A stretch of 64,000 nucleotides of DNA, from contig NC_088313.1 in NCBI RefSeq assembly GCF_910592395.1, forward strand, positions 8,992,501 to 9,056,500, given 5' to 3'. The notes beneath the pieces were generated by a model that saw only the letters and a list, made by a program, of their open reading frames with translations, made no database searches and was not told the origin of the DNA. Positions 31,190-39,978 of the stretch are shown here, piece after piece. This DNA comes from Lineus longissimus (Eukaryota > Nemertea > Pilidiophora > Heteronemertea > Lineidae). The first letter of the stretch is position 1, and each line of letters starts with the position of its first letter. The position numbers and the translations under genes were made by a program.

Positions 31190-32184
31190 ACAAGACGGAT
31201 GGTTACTATGCTGTGCCACTCGTCATGAAGCCAGACGTCTATTTGGTTGTGAAGATATTCATAGAAAGGGTGAGACCCAGTGCCAAACCGGGACCAGAGG
31301 AGGACAATGTTTCTCTGAGCAGTTCTGGAAGGGGAGCGAATGGCAGCGACATTATCAAATACCTGGAGGCATGGAAAGATTATGGCGAAGACCTAGGTCG
31401 TGACATCGGGGAAATAACTGCAACCAGAGTGCGCCGTTCAGCCGTGACAGTTTGCAGAAGAGCAGCAACAATAACGCATGACCAGCAACAAAAATTGTCG
31501 TCAGCAATGTGCCACCGAATGGAAACCGCAGACTGTATTTACAACCGGAGCGGCCAGAAAGAAGTTGGACATGTTTCAAACCAGGTCGTGTCGGAGGCTT
31601 TAGAGATTGTCATGCGAAAGCAGCAAACCCAAAAACGAACACGAACTCCCTCTCCTTCCGATGAGGATGATGATTACATTCCGGCCACACCACCACGCGA
31701 GACAGGAAAGGGGGCGAGAAGACGTATGCTAGTAGAAGAGGAAAAAAAGAGACAATGGTCACGTGACCTTTCCGAAGAGGAATTTGACACCCTTTACAAG
31801 GCCTGCAATCCACTCATCACTGAGTTGGTTATGGATTACAAGTCCCCCATTACCAAGGCTGATATTCAGAAGCAACTGGATCGCGAGGCCGAACTGAGCA
31901 GAGCAATCAAGCAGCCGGAAAGGGCGCGAGCAATTAACAACCTTTTGTCTACATGGGGATTGGTCAAGCTGACAAACATCATACGATACATGGTCAAGAA
32001 GTATAGAATCGAAAAGGATTGGATGAAGCCGACGAAGACCATCAGGATGAGAGTGCAACCAAAGAAGAGAGTACCGTCGCTGCGGGATCTCAACGTAAAA
32101 TTGAGGCTTAAGAAGCTGCCGCTGCTGTGGCAACGCCAGAGATGTCGCAATCCGAAGCAGAGGAGGAGGACTAAGAAAACGTAG
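31190..32184 (+). pseudogene. Crypton-like tyrosine recombinase, C-terminal part
   Basis: Resumes the gene after the insertion with HKTDGYYAVPLVM and KIFIERVRP. Box II follows: TATRVRRSAVTVCRRAA plays the R-x-x-R helix role and SSAMCHRMETADCIYNRS supplies the conserved His and the nucleophile Tyr, close to the MCHS..TA..Y pattern of Crypton recombinases. Downstream are an acidic patch (DEDDDYIPATPP), basic GKGARRRMLVEEEKKRQW and a C-terminal helical region. A frameshift near 32025 changes an acidic tail into a basic one. The DDDYIP phrase echoes GDDYIP at the 27841 exon start, more evidence of module duplication here. Confidence 0.6.
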
Positions 32185-33416
32185 GGAAACATTAAATAAT
32201 TTTCAATCGCGATTGATGCCCATGCCCATTATCCGTTATAAGACAAGTTATTAGAGAGGTTAAGATATTCAAGAAGAACATAATTATTATTATCGGCTCC
32301 ACCTAATTGGATTGTTGATGATGTAAATATTCACCCCTCCAACGTTATCCAGCGTTACTGTCAATAGCATATTCCACTTCAGCGTTATCCAGCCGCTTTT
32401 ACCAACATAACATTCCAGTTTCAGCATTATCCAACACAACAGGCCACTTTATATTCCAACTTCATCGTAATCCAGCAAAATAGATCACATTATATTCCAG
32501 CATATAGTTTCAGTGTTATATTGGTCTAATCTAAATATGTAAACACTAACTTTCTCAGCCAGACAGCCATAACCATCGGCCTTCTCATGTGATTCTTTTA
32601 CTCATTGCAGCTTGACGAGGAGATGCTGAATTGGCGAAGACTTTTCATCTGTGTCCACTAGCCGACTTGGCTACTCACTCTAGTACAGAAGTATCCAAAA
32701 TTGTATCCATAATGGGGTTGACTGAAATCTTTAGGTTTGGAGATAGCCCGCTCTGCTTAGGAGTCCAGCTGTTAAGGGTTTTCGGACAATTTCATGTCTA
32801 GATAATGTGTATTGATTTTTTTTGAAAAACATGTCAACTTTTTATTGATTTCTCGTTGAGACGATTCTGATGATGTCGTCAATGCAAACTGTGTAATCAA
32901 CATTTTACCACGTGGTTATAAATGATTAGGTAGTTTCGTAAATTCATTGTTATAATCAAAGGTTATCAGCTTATTGAAATAATTCTCAACCTGTCTGTAA
33001 TTTTCTACTTACCATGTTAATCGGTTGTTTCTTTGTTAAATAGTTCAATTAATAAAAATATTCAGAAGAATTTTACCTTCATTACTGTTGTTAATCTACT
33101 CAAAACCTCTGGGCCGACCGCATAGAAACTCCGACAGTGAAGCCGTGTTAGTTGTCCTAACAGGGCCTGACAACATATACGGTAACAGCGCTAAAATATT
33201 GACCGCATAGAAACGCTGTTAAGATGTTGTTAGTGAAGCCTTCTGTTAGACTATCGGTAGTGTTACGAGACCATTTGCCGGGCCCAAGGTTGATGTCCAG
33301 TACCATAAGATATATTGTTGCGCTTTTATGTCTGTTTATTTTGGTGTGCATGGGGTTCAAACAAGCGCCTTTTTCGCAGTAGTTGTTGCATGTGTCTCAC
33401 GGTAGGACTGTCAAAC
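32185..33416. other. Intergenic, includes duplicated intron-like text
   Basis: 32190-32640 is a diverged copy of 25430-26190, including the ATTAGAGAGGTTAAGAT phrase, the ~41-bp array and the final acceptor with CTTGA. 32650-33416 has only a doubled GACCGCATAGAAAC (33116, 33202). Confidence 0.6.
32340..32530 (-). repeat. ~41-bp repeat array, minus orientation
   Basis: ACGTTATCCAGCGTTACTG, CATATTCCACTTCAGCGTTA, CATTCCAGTTTCAGCATTAT and TATTCCAACTTCATCG. Fourth array of this unit. Confidence 0.75.
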
Positions 33417-33810
33417 ATGTCCGAGACAAAACGTACAAGGGCTGCCGATTATTCGGCGGAGGAAAAGCGGGTAATTAAACGCTTGTTTTGTAAGCACAAC
33501 AACATCCTGACAGCAAAACATTCGTCAACAATTTCGCAAAAGGATAAAACAGTGATTTTCGCGGATATTCTTCATCAAGTTAATGCTGTTGGTGTCACCA
33601 AACGCAGTTTAGACGGCATCAAGGACAGGTCGTAAGCGATCAAAAGAGAAGTGAAAGCAAAAATTGCTGCGTATCTTCGCAACAGACTTAAAGAAGCCGT
33701 GAAGACAGGAGGTGGCGAAAACCCGTACGCAGATGATGACGATCCTGAAAGCATCATCAACGAGTATGAGAAGCTGGTTTACGCTATTCTCCCCCCAGAG
33801 CAAGTTGCAG
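33417..33810 (+). pseudogene. Myb/SANT-like DNA-binding exon (NAIF1-like)
   Basis: ATG 33417 opens MSETKRTRAADYSAEEKRVI, followed by HNNILTAKHSSTISQKDKT and NAVGVTKRSLDGIKDR. This is the trihelix seen in Myb/SANT-like proteins of the NAIF1 type, often paired with Harbinger transposons. An in-frame TAA at 33633-33635 is followed by a continuing frame (IKREVKAKIAAYLRN) to a donor at 33810/33811 (TTGCAG|GTGGG). A piggyBac 5' end is inserted in the downstream intron at 33837. The next exon is not found, so the gene is broken or lies elsewhere. Confidence 0.55.
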
Positions 33811-34047
33811 GTGGGTTTTGTATTGTTTGCATTGTTTTAACCCTTTCACGACGCAGCCCGTCGTACATACGGGATAAAATACCATCGATTCTGACGCATC
33901 CCGTCGCACATACGGGATGACTTAAAATTGATTTAAAAACAATCCTGCGTAGTTTAGTTGAATTCCGTGTGGTGCAGCACCGTCTCGAATGTGTTTCCCG
34001 TGCTTCTAGTGTATTCGCCACATGTTGTGTACATATCGTCTGCAGCT

Positions 34048-35178
34048 ATGGCGCGAGGCAACAAGCGTGCACGTTTCGATTTGAACGAAGCATTAGCTTT
34101 CGTTTTGGACAGTCAGGATGATTCTGGAGATGAAGATTTGGACTTAGGTGAATCGTTAGTGTATCAAGAAGCTGGAAACGATAGTTCAGGTGTAGATTAT
34201 GACTCTGATGACGAGTTAGACCTTGAAAATACCGGCTCAGGGTCACTTTTGAGGTCAGACAATGGTACTATGCATGCACATGCTGAACTGTCAGACTATG
34301 AGTCCAGTGACAATAATGATGATGCTAATCAGGCTGTTGTTGGGCCTATGCCTGCTCCAATACAGGCCCCAACTATCGCCCCAGTTACTGCTGGTCCAAG
34401 TGTGACTGTAGGGACTCCTCCTACATTTGCCCCCCCCCCCCCTGTTTTAGGACATGGACAACTACGCCAAGGGCGTGCTCGTACTCGTGGTGGTGGTGCC
34501 CGCGCCCGTACTCGTGGAGGAACTCTTGGTAGAGGGATTGCTGCTCGTCCACGTCCCCCTAGTCCTGTTTTCATGGCCATGGATGTGTCCAGTGATGATG
34601 ACATGATATTAGGGCACCATGGTGACTCTGATCCATCTGATTATGATGATGGCTCCGACTACCAGCCTTCCGGTGACGACGAAAGTGACAATTCTCAGGG
34701 ACATGCTGCCCCACCCACCCCCCCTCCAGCCCAGCCTCTTCAAGCTCAAGCCCAACCTATTCAAGCTCAGGCTCAAGGACCTGCACCACTTCCTGCCCCA
34801 CCTCCAGCCCAGCCTCTTCAAGCTCAAGCCCAACCTATTCAAGCTCAGGCTCAAGGACCTGCACCACTTCCTGCCCCACCTCAGGTTGCTGCTGTTGCTG
34901 GGGGTGCAGGTAACCAGGCAAATGTACAAGGCAGAGGTCGTGGGCGTGGGCGTGGTGGGGCCAGAAGACAACGTGAACCAGAGTGGCAATGGGTCCTTGC
35001 TAATAATGATTTTCAACCTACAGTTGTCCCAATGGCTGCCCGAGAGAGGATAAAGGTTAGAATGGGAAATGATCCAGGTGTCATGGATTTTTTTCATCTT
35101 TACATTAGCAACGAGATGATAGATATCATGGTGGAGGAGACTAAGGAGACAGGGATCATCTGGTGTAGTCATAGGTGA
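34048..35178 (+). pseudogene. piggyBac transposase N-terminus (PGBD-like), truncated
   Basis: The likely start is ATG 34048 (MARGNKRARFDLNEALAFVL) rather than the upstream in-frame codon. A long disordered region holds acidic DSDDELDLEN patches, a C-run at 34433-34442, RG-rich stretches (RARTRGGGARARTRGG; GRGRGRGRGG) and a duplicated Pro/Gln/Ala block (78 bases, 34726-34881). The folded part begins with MDFFHLYISNEMIDIMVEET, the entry to the piggyBac transposase domain. The three catalytic Asp residues would lie beyond the truncation. RG-rich tails suggest nucleic-acid binding by inference. Confidence 0.65.
34726..34881 (+). repeat. 78-bp tandem duplication in piggyBac frame
   Basis: Two copies of a 26-codon unit (PAQPLQAQAQPIQAQAQ...). 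Length is divisible by three. Confidence 0.9.
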
Positions 35179-35610
35179 TTACACTCTACCAGGTCAAATC
35201 ACAGGAAGTCTCAGTGCCCACAGTTCCTCACAGTTTGTGTCAAGAGCCATGCCCGGAAGATGGTTGCGGTAGGATGTTCCCTAGCCAGGAGGCACTCACC
35301 ATGCACATGGCTTTCGGTACTCATGATGCTCTCCCACTGAAGGACACGAAAATCGATAAAGTCAAGAGGAAGTGGACTGAAAAAGTCGATGCCCTTGCAA
35401 AGCCTTCTGTTTCCAGTGGTGCTATTGAAGTGTCGGGCACCGTTGAGTCTGGAAGCAGCCTCGTTAAAATAGGATGGGCTCAGCGTGGCCAACGGACTGC
35501 CCGGCGCAATGCCCCAGAGGTGCGGGAATTCCTGGAGAAAGAGTTCATGAAAGGTGTCAACACCGGTATCAAGGAGAATCCCTCAAACGTTGCCACAGGT
35601 CTGAAGGCTT
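35175..35610 (+). pseudogene. C2H2 zinc-finger gene fragment
   Basis: The frame contains CPEDGCGRMFPSQEALTMHM followed by H at the expected spacing, one C2H2 finger. The segment KIGWAQRGQRTARRNAPEVR ... EFMKGVNTGIKENPSNVA then resembles a C-terminal block (GWA...R...F..G..TG.K..P..VA) found after a C2H2 finger in multi-copy invertebrate proteins I recall. An acceptor-like CTCACAG sits at 35233. The frame runs into Ty3/Gypsy gag sequence in another phase near 35600, so both genes are truncated at the junction. Confidence 0.5.
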
Positions 35611-36120
35611 ATGTGAAGTATATTCAGATGCACTTTTGGAATTATCATTTAATTCCTATCCAGATGGTACATATGAGCTTCAACAGGAGATGGCCCTGGA
35701 TCAGTTCTTCAACAATTACTGATGCGCTCCCCGAAGACAATTCAAGAAGCCATCCGTACCGCTCGCCAACTAGATGCAGCTCAATTGCTATTAAAACAGG
35801 GTGTACCAGCAAGCTCTGACAAGGGTAAGGCCAGGGGAGGGAATTCAATTCAAAATTCAGCCCCGGTGGCTGCAGCTACATCCACCCAGTCACAGTCGGA
35901 TCTATCACAGGTACTAGAAATGCTGCAAAAAAATTGATAGCAGGATAAGTAATCTTGAAACTGCAACCAAGAACAGTGGTGGGGGTGGTGGCCCCTGTTG
36001 GAGATGTAATCAGTAAGGGCACAGACCCAGCTTTTCCCAACTGTAGAATGCTTTGACTGCCACAAAATGGGGCACATATCTCGATCCTGCTCTACAAAAT
36101 CGGGAAACTCAAAGCAGGGG
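35600..36120 (+). pseudogene. Ty3/Gypsy gag C-terminal part
   Basis: LLELSFNSYPDGTYELQQEM and ALDQFFNNY resemble the end of the capsid of Gypsy gag, followed in a shifted frame by a linker (SPKTIQEAIRTARQLDAAQL). The nucleocapsid knuckle CFDCHKMGHISRSC (CX2CX4HX4C) lies at 36049-36090. Stops and shifts near 35721 and 35934 break it. Confidence 0.7.
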
Positions 36121-36316
36121 TCGTCGAGGGGCGGACAGACCCCGACACAACAGTAAGAGCCTCATTGGAGACAGAGACATTGAACAACTTGGGTACATTA
36201 GAACCCCAGTTGTCCGAGGAGGAATTGTGGATTACGCCGGTGCATACAACATCACTTGTGGTTGATCAAGAATCATCACACAGGGACAAACTGGGTTCTG
36301 CCCAAGACGCTCAGTT

Positions 36317-36530
36317 GTCCAAAAGTGGCCCTGCCTTGGGAACCACAAATTTCTTGATTAATCCAGCACAGGCGACATTGACGGACACTCTGAATTCTGC
36401 CCTAGAAATTCAGCGGTCAAAGAGTGGCCCTGCCTTGGGAACCACGAATTTCTTGATTAATCCAGCACAGGCGACATTGACGGACACTCTGAATTCTGCC
36501 CTAGAAATTCAGCGGTCAAAAAGTGGCCCC
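36317..36530 (+). repeat. 102-bp tandem repeat in gag-protease linker
   Basis: AAAAGTGGCCCTGCCTTGGG at 36318 and AAGAGTGGCCCTGCCTTGGG at 36420, then a third partial start at 36522. It encodes 34-residue units (SGPALGTTNFLINPAQATLT...). Confidence 0.9.
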
Positions 36531-36639
36531 ACCCTGGATACCACCAGTTCGCAAAATAACCCCCAGCCCCAGAGTTTTGCCCAAAATCGCCATCCTTGTC
36601 AGTTGGGCAAATTCAGTTCACATATTGAAGTTTATATGC

Positions 36640-37198
36640 ATCTGGATTTATTGCCGACATACCTGCTTCATTACTCTTGGACACCGGTGCCGCTCGGACA
36701 ATCATCAGTAGTAATCTGTGGCATCAGTGCAATAAGTCTGGAAGTTTTGAACTTACAGGAGTTGATGGCTCCCTGCACTCTGCCACTGGTCAAAGTCTCA
36801 AGATATTAGGGGTGGCTGATCTTGCCTTCCAGTTGGGATCACAGGCCTTCGTTCACCCCACCATCGTTGTTGAAGATCTGGCATATCCGTGTCTACTGGG
36901 GAGCGATTTCTTCGCGGGACACAATTGTAGTATCAGTTATGAAACAGCAACTCTGAAAATAGGCGAGATTGAAATTCCATCGCGCCAGCAATGTGAAGAG
37001 CCAAAAATTTGTTGCATTGTCCTCGGCAAAACAACAAAAATTCTGGCAAATACAGAGATGATAGTACCTGGAAAATTAGCTGAGTTGCCATCAAAGAGCC
37101 ACATGGTACATGGACTGGTAGATGGAGGCACGGGTAATCACAACTTTGTCACTGGGCGATCTTTGGTGTCTTCAGATCATGGTAAGGTGTCAGTGTGA
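36640..37198 (+). pseudogene. Retroelement aspartic protease
   Basis: GFIADIPASLLLDTGAART holds the catalytic DTGA near 36680, followed by VVEDLAYPCLLGSDF (flap/ILG-like block). The frame is open to 37198. It would cleave Gag-Pol; here it is separated from both neighbours by frame changes. Confidence 0.75.
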
Positions 37199-37589
37199 AT
37201 TGCTAATTTCACAGATAAGCCTATATCAGTCCATACTAATCGTACCCTAGGCTGGTTCCACCCAGTGATGGAAGTCGAAACTGCTAAGGAAATGGAAAAA
37301 TTCCGCAGTGCGCCACAGGCAGAGTATACAGCCCCAAAATATATCAAGAGGGAGAAGAAGTGGAAGAAGCCTGACCATCTCTCTTCCAAAAATAAAAGGG
37401 ATACGAGTGGTGCTACCTCTACCGTTAATGCTAAAGTCAAAGAAACAAGAAGTATGCCTGGCCCAAGGGCCACCCCTGGTGATATCAATTTTGTATCATC
37501 AGAAGTGAGTAAACCAGCCGAGACTCAAGGACATGGTAGCAATTCAGGTTCTTCATAACCTCTCCCTTCAGGCTTTATTGAAGGGGGAG

Positions 37590-38085
37590 GGGGTGCTGAT
37601 TTGGATGCCCTCTTTGAAAAACTTGATATTGACAACTTGAAAATTGATGAGGAACAACGGTCCATTGTCAAGGATTTAATTGCTGAACATCAGTCAGTGT
37701 TTTCGATGGATGATTTCGATCTCGGGAAGACCAAGGTGATCGAGCACAAGATTGAGACAGGTGATGCTGTTCCCATTAAACAGAGACCTCGTCGTGTCCC
37801 ACCACATCACCAGAAATTTGTGGACAAGACAGTGAACGAGTTGCTTGATCGTGAACTAATTGCAGAGTCACAAAGTCCATGGAGCTCCCCGATTGTCTTC
37901 GCCAAAAACATTATGGTTCTTACAGACTCTGCATTGACTGTAGAAAATTTAATTCTTGTACAGTGAAGTCGGCCCAGCCATTAGCGAGGATAGATGATAC
38001 ATTAAGTAAACTCTCAGGATCCATTTACTTTTCTTGCCTCGACTGCGCGAGCGGATACGTCCAGCTAGGTTCATCAGGCTTCTGA
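37590..38085 (+). pseudogene. Ty3/Gypsy reverse transcriptase, N-terminal part
   Basis: KQRPRRVPPHHQKFVDKTVN, ESQSPWSSPIVFAK, then after a frameshift near 37908 LCIDCRKFNS, PLARIDDTLSKLSGSIYFSC and LDCASGYVQ (first catalytic Asp in LDCASGY). The sequence ends at a stop before the YVDD region. Confidence 0.8.
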
Positions 38086-39098
38086 ATCATTATTTACCGG
38101 ACAATGACAACTATGAGGGTTGCAAATCAAAGGGAAAAATGACTTTACACAGTGCTGCGCAAAACTATGAAATTCTAAAGAATGGTCTCATCCCATTTTG
38201 CCAAATTCCCATTATGCCTAAAAATTCTAATGAGTCTTTATCACATGAATATCTTGAATCCCTTTTTACTCCCTTTGGGGAGTTGTAATCTACCACAAAA
38301 GCAGCGGTAACGGACTGACATTTTCCGGTTACGAACTGACCACTCTGAAATTAAGCAAATTGAACAAACTTATGAATCATTGAGGTTATGGAGGATGAGG
38401 CCACTCATGCCCCTCCTCGCTCACACAGCAATTCGGACAGAAAGATTGTAGCATTATATTCCATCTGAAAGTGATTTTGAGAATTTTGTATCTATCTGAA
38501 TGGCAAAAAAGAGACAGTCCGTTACCATTTTGTACCTTTTTTTGTCTATATGGTGGTACAATGTACATGAAAACGGATTTTTTTTGTATGATTAGGATAT
38601 AGGTATCATATGTGTAGACAGAGAATACATAGTAACCAAAAATGATCCCATCCATTTTTCTATGAATAAACTTTTATGGTCTTTTTGGTAACGGACTGAC
38701 ATAGCGCCCCCATAAGGTCTTTGATCGCCAACTGGAGAAAAAGTAAGAGTCACCAAATGATGTTTTCCTTTAAATTTGTTCATACGCACCTATCTGTGGC
38801 CAACTCAACATTTATTTCACAATGTATCCAGCAATATTGCCCTCTATTGACCCAGCTAATAGCACCTCCACTTTTTTGGCATAACCCTTTTAGTGAGGGG
38901 GGGGGGTCTAATTCATTACTTTAATTTTAACTTTCAATCTGTGTTAAAATCCATTTACAGAATTTTTAGCCAAAAGTTGACAATAGGTGAAGTTAGGCAA
39001 AATGGGTTAAGAAGAAATGGGAATTAGGCAAAATGGGCCATTTTTTATATGCGAAATGGGCCATAACAATCTGAACTGATCTTTTAATTTTTTTTCAG
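38086..39098. other. Gene-free stretch with GTAACGGACTGAC motifs
   Basis: A 50-codon frame at 38140-38288 has no recognised domain. GTAACGGACTGAC occurs at 38308 and 38690, and GTCCGTTACC (inverted) at 38517. A G-run lies at 38897-38907. Confidence 0.5.
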
Positions 39099-39161
39099 AG
39101 GCCATTCTGATACCAATACGCAGTCCTCTGACAGCGATGTTGAAGTGTTGACTGAATTAAG
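39099..39161 (+). CDS. MULE gene mini-exon 1
   Basis: 63 bases between a TTTTTTTTCAG acceptor and an AAG|GTAGGC donor. Encodes SDTNTQSSDSDVEVLTEL, acidic and Ser-rich. Close copy of the next mini-exon. Confidence 0.55.
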
Positions 39162-39364
39162 GTAGGCCTCATATCCTTGCAATGATATGTAGTCATGATA
39201 GGTGCTATTCCATCTGCTTTTGACCATGTTTTTTTGAATGGTTACACAACACCACGTAATGCTTCAGTGGAATGCCTCCAAAACAACATAACTTAGCTGA
39301 TCAAATTATCTTATAGGTCAGACAATGATCCTTACTCATATTGATTTCCTCAATTGTTTTTCAG

Positions 39365-39436
39365 AGACCGTTCTGATACACATACCAATATGGTGTCCTC
39401 TGACAGTGATGTTGAAGTGTTGACTGAATTTAAAAG
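39365..39436 (+). CDS. MULE gene mini-exon 2, duplicate of mini-exon 1
   Basis: 72 bases between TTGTTTTTCAG and AAAAG|GTAAGC. Encodes SDTHTNMVSSDSDVEVLTEF. Length is a multiple of three, so inclusion or skipping keeps frame. Confidence 0.55.
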
Positions 39437-39696
39437 GTAAGCCCCATCCTAAACCTGCAATACCATTGAATACTGAGGGCTCTCTAAACTTGTCACTTCA
39501 TGGCCAAAGAAAATGAAACCACATTAGTCTGCGGAATATATATACATGTAGCTCCTGGTAGGGAAAGTAGCCTAGCATGTCCATCATGATTGTATTGTAA
39601 TCTAATGTAATAAATGTATGCCATGCAATGAATGTGTATATGTTCGTAGTTCTCCCTTGGCATTGTACCAGTATGAGAATTATATTCAATTTTTCT

Positions 39697-39850
39697 CTGG
39701 TTAGTCATATTGACTAACATTGACTGACTAACCAAGTTAGCCAATATGACTACCCCTAGGTTAGTCAGTTTGACTAAGAGGTTGGTCATCCTGTGGATCG
39801 AACTTTGACTAACCTAAGTTGAAAGTCAGATTGACAAACCTCAGGTTCTC
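39697..39850 (+). repeat. Cluster of GGTTAGTC..TTGACTAAC palindromes
   Basis: GGTTAGTCATATTGACTAAC and several variants of GTTAGTC / GACTAAC on both strands. Possible transposase-binding repeats at the left end of the MULE. Confidence 0.6.
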
Positions 39851-39978
39851 AGTGAAGCGAGGAAGCTTCATTTACAGATTTCTGCGAAACAACTAAATGA
39901 TAAGAGAGAATAACTCGGATTCAGAAATGAACTCGTTTTACTCCAGACTTTTAGTCAAAATTTTCGAATCGTTTTCAG

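Larger units (their letters stand above)
33837..35178 (+). mobile_element. piggyBac-type transposon, 5' part only
   Basis: TTAA at 33837-33840 is followed at once by CCCTTTCACGACGC, the typical TTAA target and CCY-starting terminus of piggyBac elements. A subterminal repeat CGTAC/GCACATACGGGAT occurs twice (33866-33880 and 33902-33919). The transposase start follows. Catalytic and 3' parts are missing; the sequence changes to an unrelated C2H2 gene fragment near 35180. Confidence 0.7.
35600..38085 (+). mobile_element. Ty3/Gypsy-type LTR retroelement, truncated at both ends
   Basis: Partial gag, zinc knuckle, aspartic protease and first half of reverse transcriptase in the Gypsy order. No LTR, primer-binding site, RNase H, integrase or envelope is visible. 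The left end joins a C2H2 fragment; the right end stops within RT. Confidence 0.75.

Noticed and set aside
34609-35172. 187-codon minus-strand frame opposite the piggyBac transposase
   Set aside because: It is a low-complexity shadow of the Pro/Gln/Ala-rich plus-strand region.
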